Positions 43,828 to 52,587 of a stretch of DNA of 64,000 nucleotides are shown piece after piece. Position 1 is the stretch's first letter. Each line of letters begins with the position of its first letter. This DNA comes from Oceanococcus sp964629015. GTDB taxonomy: Bacteria > Pseudomonadota > Gammaproteobacteria > Nevskiales > Oceanococcaceae. Made by a program: the position numbers and the translations under genes. The notes under the pieces were generated by a model, which saw nothing but the letters and a program-made list of their open reading frames with translations, was not told the DNA's origin and made no database searches. The DNA lies in contig CAZVMN010000001.1 in assembly GCA_964629015.1 (NCBI GenBank), positions 248,001 through 312,000 on the forward strand, in the 5' to 3' direction.

Positions 43828-45714
43828 TTACGACGCGCGTTTGACCCCGCGGCGGCGCAGGTGAATCAGCAGCAAAGAAATCGCCGCCGGGGTCAAACCT
43901 TCCAGACGCGAGGCTTGACCGATGCTCAGCGGTTTGGCGCGGGCAAGCTTCTGCGCGACTTCATTCGACAGCCCTTGTACGGAGGTGTAGTCCATATCGG
44001 CGGGAATGGCGGTGTCTTCCAGCGCTTTGTGGCGCTCGATTTCGGCATCCTGCCGCTCAATGTAGCCGGAGTACGTCGCTTCAATGTCCACCTGCTCAGC
44101 GACCTGGTCGTCGCTGTGCGCGTCACCAAGCCGACTGATGCGATGCAGATCGCGGTAAGTCACGCCAGGGCGGCGCAGCAAATCAAAGGCCATGTATTCA
44201 TGGCGCAAAGGCTCGCCAAACAGCTCATCGGCAAGGTCAGCGTCGACATCGGCAGGCTGTATACAGGTCTTGCGCATGCGCTCGAGTTCGTCGTGCACGC
44301 CTTGCTGCTTGGCTTCAAAGGCCTGCCAGCGTGCGTCATCCACCAGGCCCATGCTGCGGGCGATCGGGGTCAGACGCTGATCGGCATTGTCCTCGCGCAG
44401 GCGCAAGCGGTACTCGGCGCGGCTGGTGAACATGCGATACGGCTCGGCCACGCCGCGCGTGATCAAGTCATCGATGAGCACACCCAGATAGGCTTCATCG
44501 CGGCGCGGATGCCAGGCTGATTCGCCGCGCACCGCACGGGCCGCATTCAGGCCAGCCAGCAAACCCTGTGCGGCGGCTTCTTCGTAGCCGGTCGTGCCGT
44601 TGATCTGGCCGGCGAAGTACAGACCCGGCATGTGCCGCGTTTCCAGCGAATAGGTCAGATCGCGCGGGTCAAAGTAGTCGTACTCGATGGCGTAACCGGG
44701 CCGCGTAATGTGAGCGTTTTCAAAACCGCCGACGGAACGCACGAACGCCACCTGCACATCAAACGGCAGCGAGGTGGAAATCCCGTTGGGGTAGACCTCG
44801 TGGGTGCTCAGGCCTTCCGGCTCAATGAAAATCTGATGGCGGTCCTTGTCGGCAAAGCGCACGACCTTGTCCTCCACCGAAGGACAGTAGCGCGGACCTA
44901 CACCTTCGATCTTGCCCGAGTACATCGGCGAGCGATCGAGTCCGCCCCGAATGATGTCGTGGGTTTTCTCGCTGGTGTAAGTGATGTGGCACGACACCTG
45001 CGAAGGGTGATCGGCGCGCGAACCCATGAACGAGAACACCGGCCGCGGTTCGTCACCCGGCTGTTCCTGAAGTTGGGAAAAATCGATGCTGCGGGCATCG
45101 ATGCGCGGTGGCGTACCGGTTTTCAGGCGACCGACGCGAAAGGGCAGCGCGCGCAACCGTTCCGACAACAAATTGGACGGTGGATCGCCGGCCCGGCCAC
45201 CCTGAGCGTTGGACAGACCAATATGGATGCGCCCACCCAGGAAGGTGCCCACGGTCAGCACTACGGCATGCGAGCGTAGCGGCAAGCCCATCTCTGTGAC
45301 CACGCCAACCGCGCGGTCATTCTCGACGATGAGATCGGCGCAGCTCTGCTGAAACAACGTCAGATTCGGCTGATTCTCCAGCGCACTGCGGACAAACGCA
45401 CGGTACAGCGCGCGGTCAGCCTGGGCGCGGGTCGCGCGCACAGCGGGGCCTTTGCGTGCGTTGAGGCGGCGAAACTGAATGCCAGCGGCATCGGCGGCGC
45501 GGGCCATGAGGCCACCCATCGCATCGATTTCTTTGACCAGATGGCTTTTGCCAATGCCGCCAATTGCTGGGTTGCAGCTCATCTGGCCCAGGGTTTCGAT
45601 GCTCTGGCTCAGCAGCAAGGTGCGGGCGCCACTGCGCGCAGCGGCAAGTGCGGCTTCGGTACCGGCGTGGCCGCCACCGACAACGATGACATCAAAAGTT
45701 TGCTGCAAATTCAT
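43828..45714 (-). CDS. mnmG: tRNA uridine-5-carboxymethylaminomethyl(34) synthesis enzyme MnmG
   Basis: 628 residues. FAD- and NADH-dependent partner of MnmE. N-terminal Rossmann motif VIVVGGGHAGTEAALAAAR, the conserved SCNPAIGGIGKSHLVKEIDAMGG with its catalytic Cys, and a second family motif GLYFAGQINGTTGYEEAAAQG. The C-terminal helical MnmE-binding domain ends with GLTPAAISLLLIHLRRRG. Unlike most proteobacteria, it is not followed by rsmG-parA-parB; DUF2834 and DUF2505 genes follow instead. Confidence 0.97.
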   Translation of the reverse strand: MNLQQTFDVIVVGGGHAGTEAALAAARSGARTLLLSQSIETLGQMSCNPAIGGIGKSHLVKEIDAMGGLMARAADAAGIQFRRLNARKGPAVRATRAQADRALYRAFVRSALENQPNLTLFQQSCADLIVENDRAVGVVTEMGLPLRSHAVVLTVGTFLGGRIHIGLSNAQGGRAGDPPSNLLSERLRALPFRVGRLKTGTPPRIDARSIDFSQLQEQPGDEPRPVFSFMGSRADHPSQVSCHITYTSEKTHDIIRGGLDRSPMYSGKIEGVGPRYCPSVEDKVVRFADKDRHQIFIEPEGLSTHEVYPNGISTSLPFDVQVAFVRSVGGFENAHITRPGYAIEYDYFDPRDLTYSLETRHMPGLYFAGQINGTTGYEEAAAQGLLAGLNAARAVRGESAWHPRRDEAYLGVLIDDLITRGVAEPYRMFTSRAEYRLRLREDNADQRLTPIARSMGLVDDARWQAFEAKQQGVHDELERMRKTCIQPADVDADLADELFGEPLRHEYMAFDLLRRPGVTYRDLHRISRLGDAHSDDQVAEQVDIEATYSGYIERQDAEIERHKALEDTAIPADMDYTSVQGLSNEVAQKLARAKPLSIGQASRLEGLTPAAISLLLIHLRRRGVKRAS

Positions 45715-45745
45715 GGGGGTGACCCCGGGGCAAGGCGAACCCTTA

Positions 45746-45775
45746 ATTATAGGTGATCAATTCTTGACCACCCAA
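45746..45775 (-). promoter_or_regulatory. Probable sigma70 promoter of mnmG
   Basis: On the minus strand -35 TTGGGT (45775-45770), an 18-base spacer and a perfect -10 TATAAT (45751-45746), giving a start about 25 bases before the mnmG ATG. It indicates that mnmG is transcribed separately from the TrpB-like gene upstream. Confidence 0.6.
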
Positions 45776-45783
45776 ATGTCTGC

Positions 45784-47181
45784 TCAGTAACTGCGGTAGC
45801 CCAGAATGCCAGCGACTTCTCGCAGGTCTTTGTCGTATGGCTCAGTCATATTCACAATGATGACCTGATCTTTATCCATCTCACGCGCCTCTCGCACAGC
45901 CCAGCCCACCGCATAGGCGGTGCGGATAGGCAGGATCAACCCTTCGTAGCGGGCAAAGCCCTTGAGGGCAGCTTGCGCGTCGTGGCTGGACCCACTGGTG
46001 TACTCAACCCGGCCACTGTCCTTGTAGTTTGCATGCTCGCGGCGGACCGCCGGATATTCTGAGCCTTCGAGTATGGTTTCTGCTTGCTGCAGCTGCGACG
46101 CACTCAATTGCACATTGCGCTTGAAAGGATCTTGGTCGCCGCTACTGGACTCCGGGGCCAAGGTATCGCGTGACTCCACGGCGACAAGACGGGTGTGGGG
46201 CTGGTCGAGGTAAGGGTCGAAGAAACCGAAGGCGTCGGCTGTGTTGCTGCCTCGGCTGACCAGCACATCGGGTGCGCGCTTGAACATAGCCTGGCATTGA
46301 CCGCGAATTTCGCGCCCCAGAGCGCTGATAAGCTGTTGATTAAGCTCTGGGAATGGTGCTGGTGCTGCATCGACACCCATAACCAGGAAATGGCCTTGGC
46401 TGCGGATGCAATCGTCCATGGCTTCATCGCGCGCATTCAAACGTGAATCCACCGTTTCGATACGCGCGCCGACACAGCGCATGTGCAGGACCGCAGACGA
46501 ATTCTGGCTCGCCAGCCGTTCGTTAATGTAGACCACTGAACCCAGGCCCAAGCGCGCAGCCATTGAGGTCATGAGCACACCGGTGCGCAAATTCTGACTG
46601 CCGGTAACCACGACTTTGTAACCCAGCAAACGGGCCATAACCACCTGGCCAGTGACCGCCATGACTTGTTTGGTGCCGCTGCCCAGCAGATCTTCACGCT
46701 TGATGGCGACCTGGGCGCCGCCGTTGTTTTCCGAAAAATGCTGCGCGTGCATGAGTGATGACGGGCGGTTGAAGTTGCGTAGCAACACCCGATCCAGTGC
46801 CTGCACCAAGCTGGCCTTGCCGCTGAGCTCACGGTAGCGCTCCTCGAGGTGGAGGAAATAGTCGCGCGAGGCTTGATCTTCCCCGAGACGGCGCTGGTGG
46901 CTGGCATCGCTGCGCTTGCTGATGAGCTCCGGATCTACGCCGAGTTTGCTCGCGAGATCAGCAATCTGGATCATGGCGGGATGTTTTTTCTCACCTTTGA
47001 CCAGACGATATATGGCTCGTGCTTCGCCGAGGAACGCATCCTTGCGCTGGAGTTGCGTGTGAACCCGGGCGAGACGTAAGCGCAGTTTCAAGTCGTCGGG
47101 GTTGAGCAACAGCTGCTCATTGAGCATGCGCTCCAATTCTTCGACCAGCGCATCCTGTCCGCCGTTGTGTTCGTGTTGCAT
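45784..47181 (-). CDS. TrpB-like PLP-dependent enzyme with helical N-terminal extension
   Basis: 465 residues; AAGGAG lies seven bases before the ATG. Residues ~1-120 are helical and charged and are not part of TrpB. From ~138 the protein tracks the tryptophan synthase beta chain in order: NRPSSLMHAQHFSE, the KRED block at 161, EGSEYPAVRREH (372-383), DSGRVEYTSG, and the final VNMTEPYDKD in place of TrpB VNLSGRGDKD. Key residues differ: the PLP lysine is probably K171 (GSGTKQ instead of GAHK), the catalytic Glu of AETGAGQHG is Val (VVTGSQNLRTG), and the phosphate loop GGGSN is SRGSN (309-313). PLP binding is likely but tryptophan synthesis is not. No trpA is nearby. Function unknown. Confidence 0.8.
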   Translation of the reverse strand: MQHEHNGGQDALVEELERMLNEQLLLNPDDLKLRLRLARVHTQLQRKDAFLGEARAIYRLVKGEKKHPAMIQIADLASKLGVDPELISKRSDASHQRRLGEDQASRDYFLHLEERYRELSGKASLVQALDRVLLRNFNRPSSLMHAQHFSENNGGAQVAIKREDLLGSGTKQVMAVTGQVVMARLLGYKVVVTGSQNLRTGVLMTSMAARLGLGSVVYINERLASQNSSAVLHMRCVGARIETVDSRLNARDEAMDDCIRSQGHFLVMGVDAAPAPFPELNQQLISALGREIRGQCQAMFKRAPDVLVSRGSNTADAFGFFDPYLDQPHTRLVAVESRDTLAPESSSGDQDPFKRNVQLSASQLQQAETILEGSEYPAVRREHANYKDSGRVEYTSGSSHDAQAALKGFARYEGLILPIRTAYAVGWAVREAREMDKDQVIIVNMTEPYDKDLREVAGILGYRSY

Positions 47182-47244
47182 TGCCGTGCTCCTTCGGCTG
47201 GGATTATCTGAACCCGCTGGAAATACTAAACAATTTTGTTTGGC

Positions 47245-50200
47245 CTAATGAGGCCCATCCTGCACCGGTTGCAAGAGCCATTCCAGATCTTCCTCTCCGA
47301 GCGCCGTATCTTCGACCTGGAAGATTTGCTCAGACAAAGCACGTTTGCGCTCCTGCATGTGTTGTATCCGCTCTTCGACCGTGTTTTCACAAATCAGCTT
47401 ATACACAAACACCGGTTTGTCCTGGCCAATGCGATGGGCCCGGTCGCTGGCCTGATTTTCCACCGCGGGGTTCCACCACGGGTCGTAGTGAATCACCGTG
47501 TCTGCTGCGGTCAGGTTGAGCCCGGTGCCGCCGGCTTTGAGCGAAATCAGAAACAACGGCGTTGTACCTTGTTGGAAGGCATCGACGAGCTCTTGACGAT
47601 TGCGCGTTGCCCCGGTCAATTTCAGGTACGGCAGTTTGTGTTCCTTGAGTTGCTCTTCAATGAGCGCGAGCATTTCGGTGAACTGCGAGAACACCAGCAC
47701 ACGGCGGCCTTGCGGAATCAAATCGCCGAGCATATCCATCAAAGCCTGCAATTTGGCCGACTCGCAGGCTGGGACGGTGTGATCCAGCTTGACCAGGCGC
47801 GGATCGCAGCAGATTTGTCGCAGTTTCAGCAGCGCATCCAGGATAACGATGTGGCTGCGTTCCAAGCCTTGTCGATGGACCGCGTCTCGAATGCGTTGCT
47901 CCATCGACAAACGGATGGTTTCGTAGAGTTCAGCTTGCTCGTCACCCAGCGTCACAGTGCGCAGAATGTCCGATTTGGGCGGAAGCTCAGTGGCGACCTC
48001 CTCTTTGCGCCGACGCAGCAAAAAGGCTTGTACGCGGCGGCTGAGCTGTGCTGAACGGTTCTCGTCGGCATGTTTTTCAATGGGTGTGCGATACAGCTGT
48101 TTGAAGCTGCGGGCATCGCCGAGAAAGCCGGGGGCGAGGAAATCAAACAGACTCCACAACTCGCCCAGATGGTTTTCCATTGGCGTGCCGCTGAGACACA
48201 GACGTTGCTGTGCTTTGATGCGTTTCACACAACCGGCGATCTTGGCGCGCGGGTTTTTGATCGCTTGGGCTTCGTCGAGCACGATCAAACGCCATCGCAC
48301 ATTGGCCAGGGTTTTTTCGTCGCGCAGCAAGGTTCCGTAACTGGTGATGACCAGATCGGCAGCACTGAGCTCGTCACCGTGACGTTCCTTGCCATGCCAC
48401 AGCAGCACCTTGAGGCCCGGGGTGAAGCGACGCGCTTCGGCGCGCCAGTTGCCGAGTACGCTGGTTGGGGCCACGATCAAACAGGTGCTGCGCGGTTGTT
48501 TGGCTTGCAGCCCGGCGATGTGGGCCAGTGTCTGCACCGTCTTGCCCAGACCCATGTCGTCAGCGAGCAAGCCGCTGAAGCCGTGCCGATCCAGATTCTG
48601 CATCCAGGCCAGTCCGGCTTTTTGGTAGCCGCGTAGATCGCCTTTGAAGTTGGCCGGGATGTCGGCTTGCGGTGCCGGTTCCCTGAGACTGCGCGCGAAA
48701 GCACGCAGGTCATCTGGCGGCGTCCAGCTCCAGTCCTCACTCCAATGTTCCAGGCGCGCCAAATCCAGCTTGTGCAGCTTGAGGCTACCCGTGCGGTTGA
48801 GTGGGTGCTCGCGGAACAGCTCGACCAGCGTGTTGAGAACGCGGGCGATGCGCTCGTGCGGCAGGCGCAGCATGCGGCCGCCACCGAGATCGACAATCAG
48901 GGGCTTGCCGTCCGGCGGTAGGACATCGGCTGGGTCGTCAGCCTCATTGAGAAGCTTGACCAGCAGATCGAGCAGATTGTGCTTCTCGCCAGCAACCTTG
49001 AAACCGGCGGAGAGCTCGAACCAGTCGTTGTCGCGACTACGTGTTTCCAGCTGCCATTGTTCGGGTTCCAGCAATGACAAATCAAACGAGTCGCGTTGCT
49101 CGATTTGCCAGCCCTGTTGCTCCAGCATCGCCATGCGATGGTCAAGAAAATCCGCCCACGCGCTGGGGCCGTCGTAAGGCGTGATTATGCGCTGCTGATT
49201 GCTGTGTCCGTTGGGCAGCGCCACGTCGTGGAACTCGGTGAGCTCACTGAGCAAAGCCCGCTCAGCTTTGAGGTTGCGCCGGATACGCAGCAACTGGTTG
49301 CCTTCCTTGCGCAGGACGACGTCCGCGCCCTCGCCAGGATTGAAGCCAAACCCCTGATAACAGGCTTGCAGGCGCGCCACGTAGATATCCGGAACAAAGC
49401 CATCGCCGCGCTCGACCAGATCGTCAATGTGCATAAGTTCCAGGCGCGCGTGCGGTGTACTGGCTTTCACATCGCGGGCTTGCGGCAGTGCTGGGCGAGG
49501 TACGCCAGTCAGGCCGCGCTGATCCAGCAACTCGACGAACTCAGCAACCTGATGCGGTGCGATACGCGGGGCGCGGTTCAAAAGAGGCAGGATCGCCGGG
49601 CTGAGATCGGTGGTTATCGGCCCTACCAGATGCTTGCGGGTATCCAGATAGCAGGGGGGTTCCAGCGGCAGCACGTTGACCCCCGGTGCGATGCTCAAGC
49701 TCAAGCTCTGGCTGCCGTCCTCGTGCAGTTGCCACTGGGCTTTGGCTTCGCGTGCTTCGCCCATGCGCAACGCGCGGCGGCTGTTTTCCCAGTGACAATG
49801 ACCGCTTTTGACGAGGTCTTCCAACAAGGCGCCGGAACCGGCATCGTGCAGGCGGGCTGTGTATGGGCTTTCGTCGGCAAAACCGCGTAAGCGATTGAAT
49901 AGACCTCGGATTTCGGCGTTCTGGATGTGGCCTCGCTGCCAGCGCGCGTTGAGCGACATGGGTTTGCCGCCGTGGCCGACGCGTTGCACGCTGACCGCCA
50001 GATGCGGTTCGGGGTGCGACGGCAGGCTGCAATGAAAACTGAAACCGCTGCTCTCGCGACCCGGACTGGGTTTGCTGGGCTTGTCGTCCTGATGCAGTTC
50101 GAAAAGGTCGTCGACCCAGGCACTGATGTCTGCTCCCAATGCCGCTTTGGGCGGACGCTCCAGCGCGGACAGCAGGAGTGCGACGGCGTGTTTGCACTGG

Positions 50201-50448
50201 CCGCGGACGGAGCAGGTGCAGCGCGTCGAAAAGCGCCGTGCATCGTCGCGCAGCTGGACTTGCGTGGAATACGGCTGGCGCACATCACCGCGCACGGCGC
50301 CACTCAGGATCTGGCCCTGATCAGCACTTTCCAGACGAACAACCCGACCTTCTTCAAAGTAGCCTAGACCACGCCGAAAGGTGGCTGGATCGAACGCTTT
50401 GCGAATGTCTGCGACGGTGTACTGCACGATGCCCTTTTGGCTGGACAA
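47245..50448 (-). CDS. SWIM zinc-finger SNF2-family helicase
   Basis: 1067 residues. The N-terminal SWIM finger is CTCSVRGQCKHAVALL (C-x-C...C-x-H, about 74-92). A long middle region follows (bacterial SNF2-associated). The SNF2 ATPase has Walker A DDMGLGKTVQTLAHI, motif II LDEAQAIKN, motif III LSGTPMEN, and helicase-C with VFSQFTEM, SLKAGGTGLNLTAADTVIHYDPWWNPAVE and RAHRIGQDKPV. These are SWI2/SNF2 double-strand DNA translocases, perhaps removing proteins or RNA polymerase from DNA. Starts are ambiguous: TTG 50448 follows GGAGGA directly, while GTG 50427 has AAAGGG upstream. Confidence 0.9.
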   Translation of the reverse strand: MSSQKGIVQYTVADIRKAFDPATFRRGLGYFEEGRVVRLESADQGQILSGAVRGDVRQPYSTQVQLRDDARRFSTRCTCSVRGQCKHAVALLLSALERPPKAALGADISAWVDDLFELHQDDKPSKPSPGRESSGFSFHCSLPSHPEPHLAVSVQRVGHGGKPMSLNARWQRGHIQNAEIRGLFNRLRGFADESPYTARLHDAGSGALLEDLVKSGHCHWENSRRALRMGEAREAKAQWQLHEDGSQSLSLSIAPGVNVLPLEPPCYLDTRKHLVGPITTDLSPAILPLLNRAPRIAPHQVAEFVELLDQRGLTGVPRPALPQARDVKASTPHARLELMHIDDLVERGDGFVPDIYVARLQACYQGFGFNPGEGADVVLRKEGNQLLRIRRNLKAERALLSELTEFHDVALPNGHSNQQRIITPYDGPSAWADFLDHRMAMLEQQGWQIEQRDSFDLSLLEPEQWQLETRSRDNDWFELSAGFKVAGEKHNLLDLLVKLLNEADDPADVLPPDGKPLIVDLGGGRMLRLPHERIARVLNTLVELFREHPLNRTGSLKLHKLDLARLEHWSEDWSWTPPDDLRAFARSLREPAPQADIPANFKGDLRGYQKAGLAWMQNLDRHGFSGLLADDMGLGKTVQTLAHIAGLQAKQPRSTCLIVAPTSVLGNWRAEARRFTPGLKVLLWHGKERHGDELSAADLVITSYGTLLRDEKTLANVRWRLIVLDEAQAIKNPRAKIAGCVKRIKAQQRLCLSGTPMENHLGELWSLFDFLAPGFLGDARSFKQLYRTPIEKHADENRSAQLSRRVQAFLLRRRKEEVATELPPKSDILRTVTLGDEQAELYETIRLSMEQRIRDAVHRQGLERSHIVILDALLKLRQICCDPRLVKLDHTVPACESAKLQALMDMLGDLIPQGRRVLVFSQFTEMLALIEEQLKEHKLPYLKLTGATRNRQELVDAFQQGTTPLFLISLKAGGTGLNLTAADTVIHYDPWWNPAVENQASDRAHRIGQDKPVFVYKLICENTVEERIQHMQERKRALSEQIFQVEDTALGEEDLEWLLQPVQDGPH

Positions 50449-50522
50449 TCCTCCAGATTACCAGTGCTCGCGAGCGTCGTCACGGTGCTTTTCCTGGGTC
50501 TTTCAGACCGCGCCAGAACGCC

Positions 50523-51785
50523 TCAAGGCTGCTGTACCCCGTGTTCGGGATCAAAAATCATCATCAATCGGTCACGGCCATCGGCTTGCTCTTGCACCCA
50601 GCCTTGTTGTTTGAGGGCGTCATAGCTGCGCGGCAGGCCGGTGACGTAGTTCACGAACACCGAGGCCCATCTCCACCATGCGGCCAGCCTCTGTGGTGGG
50701 GCGGTGATATCCACCTGCCCTTGTAGTGCGCGGCGCCATTCCATGGGATGCATTGGCGGGCGGCGGGTGTGCTCGGTCACGACCAGTTGAATGTCCAGGT
50801 CTGCCAAACCCCGTGGCAGGGGTAAATCACCGACCTTGAGGCGCATGGCCGGGTGTTCGGCGAAAAATCCTGGTCCATGCACGCTGTACAGGCTCAACAA
50901 GCCCATCATGCGGGCGGCGCCACTGACTTGATTGGACAGCAGGCGCGGCAATTCGCTGAAAAAGGCCCGTGTGGCGGTCACGTTGAGACGTTCCACGTGG
51001 AGCGCGGCGTCCATCGGCCCGTGCGTGGCCTGAGCTCCCAGCGTGCCGCTGGGCACTTTGAGCAGCATGTCGAAGTTCAGGTTACGGCTGATCCCATACT
51101 GGGTGTAGTTCAGGTTGAGGTCTTGGCCAGACCAATCCCACGGCGGGATCACGGCGCCGTGTACGCGGGCTTCGACCATCAACCGGTCCGCCGCCGCCGC
51201 TTGCAGCGTGAGCTGGTCCAGCTTGAGCCAGCTTACTTCGTCGCGGGACAGCGCAATGTGTGGGCTGGTCAACTCCAGGTGGCCGGGACGAACAAGGCCA
51301 TCAAGGCTGTCATGCTCGAGCTTCCAAATGTGGGCGCCACTGTCGTAGGTGTGTGCCGACGCGTCCAGGGCCAACTCTGCACGCAGGGCCGGAGTGAATC
51401 CGTCGCTGAAGCGCTGCTGGGCGCGCAGGCGCAGAGGTGGCAGCGCGGGTTCGATCGGCAGTTGAGGCCACATCAGTTGATATTCGGCACTGGCCAGCGC
51501 CAACTCGCCGCTCAGTATCGCGCCCAGGCCATGGTGAATACGGCCCTGATAATCAATAACTTCACAGCCTTTGCAGAAGCTGTCCGCAAGCCGTAACCGC
51601 CCCTGGCTTTGCGCGCTCAACCAGCCTGCTTCGAACCGGGATGACTCTTCGTGCGCCAGCCCTGAGGCTGCGACTTGCGCCATCAGTACGTCATGAAGCT
51701 GGGTGCTTTGCTGCGAAATCCAGGTGGTGGCTCCCAACAGGGCAACCACAACAAGCCCCAGCAGGGTCAGGACGACCTTCTTCAA
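50523..51785 (-). CDS. DUF945 (YdgA-like) envelope protein
   Basis: About 420 residues if translation begins at TTG 51785, which overlaps the upstream stop as TTGA; no ATG or GTG suits the N-terminus M-KKVVLTLLGLVVVALLGATTW. A single N-terminal membrane anchor precedes a long beta-rich periplasmic region with the DUF945 pattern (IHHGLGAILSGELALASAEY early, a C-terminal GWVQEQADGRDRLMMIF). Function in E. coli YdgA is unclear. A parS-like 14-mer (50990-51003) lies within it. Confidence 0.7.
   Translation of the reverse strand: MKKVVLTLLGLVVVALLGATTWISQQSTQLHDVLMAQVAASGLAHEESSRFEAGWLSAQSQGRLRLADSFCKGCEVIDYQGRIHHGLGAILSGELALASAEYQLMWPQLPIEPALPPLRLRAQQRFSDGFTPALRAELALDASAHTYDSGAHIWKLEHDSLDGLVRPGHLELTSPHIALSRDEVSWLKLDQLTLQAAAADRLMVEARVHGAVIPPWDWSGQDLNLNYTQYGISRNLNFDMLLKVPSGTLGAQATHGPMDAALHVERLNVTATRAFFSELPRLLSNQVSGAARMMGLLSLYSVHGPGFFAEHPAMRLKVGDLPLPRGLADLDIQLVVTEHTRRPPMHPMEWRRALQGQVDITAPPQRLAAWWRWASVFVNYVTGLPRSYDALKQQGWVQEQADGRDRLMMIFDPEHGVQQP
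50990..51003. promoter_or_regulatory. Possible parS-like site inside the DUF945 gene
   Basis: GTTCCACGTGGAGC is identical to the 14-mer at 10104-10117 and one mismatch from the pseudomonad parS palindrome. It is about 36 kb from the candidate origin and encodes Leu-His-Val-Glu, so chance or coding constraint is possible. Confidence 0.25.
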
Positions 51786-52087
51786 AATGGGATCTTGCCG
51801 GTCCACATGTCCTTGTACATGACCCAATCGCCCATGAAGCTTTTCCACGGGTACTTGAAGGTCGCGGGCTTGTTGTGCTCAAAAAAGAAATGGCCAACCC
51901 ATGCGCAGGCGTAACCGAATACGAGGCCGGCCAGGATCCACAGCGGGTTGAGCTGCACCAGGGCCAGCACCAGGCAAACCAGCCCACCGGTGGAGCCGAC
52001 GAAATGCAGGCGCCGGCATGTGCGGTTGCTGTGTTCTTCGAGGTAATAGGGGTAGAACTCGCTGAACGTGTTGTATTCCTGACTCAT
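51782..52087 (-). CDS. Mpo1-like (DUF962) small membrane protein
   Basis: 101 residues from ATG 52087. It has the DUF962 pattern: FSEFYPYYLEEHSNRTCRRLHFVG at the N-terminus with conserved His, two membrane helices, then VGHFFFEHNKPATFKYPWKSFMGDWVMYKDMWTGK. Yeast Mpo1 is an Fe(II) dioxygenase that shortens 2-hydroxy fatty acids; the conserved His residues are present here, but bacterial members are uncharacterised. Divergent from the retropepsin-like gene with only 45 bases between. Confidence 0.85.
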   Translation of the reverse strand: MSQEYNTFSEFYPYYLEEHSNRTCRRLHFVGSTGGLVCLVLALVQLNPLWILAGLVFGYACAWVGHFFFEHNKPATFKYPWKSFMGDWVMYKDMWTGKIPF

Positions 52088-52132
52088 CAGATGCGTTAAC
52101 GTGCGAATGTCTGTGCAGTATAAGGAATCCCA

Positions 52133-52579
52133 GTGGAGCCGAAAGATTCGCTCACACAAAGTCTGACCGCGGTGGGCTGGCGCGAATGGGTTGGCTTGCC
52201 CGGCTTGGGTATCGGCCGGATCAAGGCCAAGGTCGATACCGGCGCTCGCACCTCGGCGTTGCATGCTTTCTACACCGAGCGTTTCAGCCGCGATGGCCGC
52301 GATCTGGTGCGTTTCGGTGTCCACCCCGTGCAGGACGACATCGCGACGGTCATCACCTGTGAAGCGCCGTTGCTGGACACCCGCCAGGTGACCGATTCCG
52401 GTGGGCACAAAGAACAGCGCTTCGTCATCGCCACCCCGCTACGCCTGGGAAATGACGAATGGGAGATCGAAATGACCCTGACCGACCGTGATACGATGAA
52501 ATTTCGCATGCTGCTCGGGCGCACGGCGATGGAGGGAAGACTCTTTGTCGTCCCCGGCTGCTCTTATTTAACCGCCTAG
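52133..52579 (+). CDS. Retropepsin-like protease associated with RimK
   Basis: 148 residues, GTG start with AAGGA eight bases upstream. The aspartic-protease motif is VDTGARTSALHA (D-T-G-A), with flanking glycines and a second-half LGRTAMEG motif; retropepsins work as dimers with one such motif per subunit. The family (PF05618, annotated ATP-dependent zinc protease) is commonly found beside rimK. In Pseudomonas the rimABK operon encodes RimB, thought to trim glutamates that RimK adds to S6. This protein may have the same role, by position. Confidence 0.85.
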   Translation: MEPKDSLTQSLTAVGWREWVGLPGLGIGRIKAKVDTGARTSALHAFYTERFSRDGRDLVRFGVHPVQDDIATVITCEAPLLDTRQVTDSGGHKEQRFVIATPLRLGNDEWEIEMTLTDRDTMKFRMLLGRTAMEGRLFVVPGCSYLTA

Positions 52580-52587
52580 GCTTCGGC

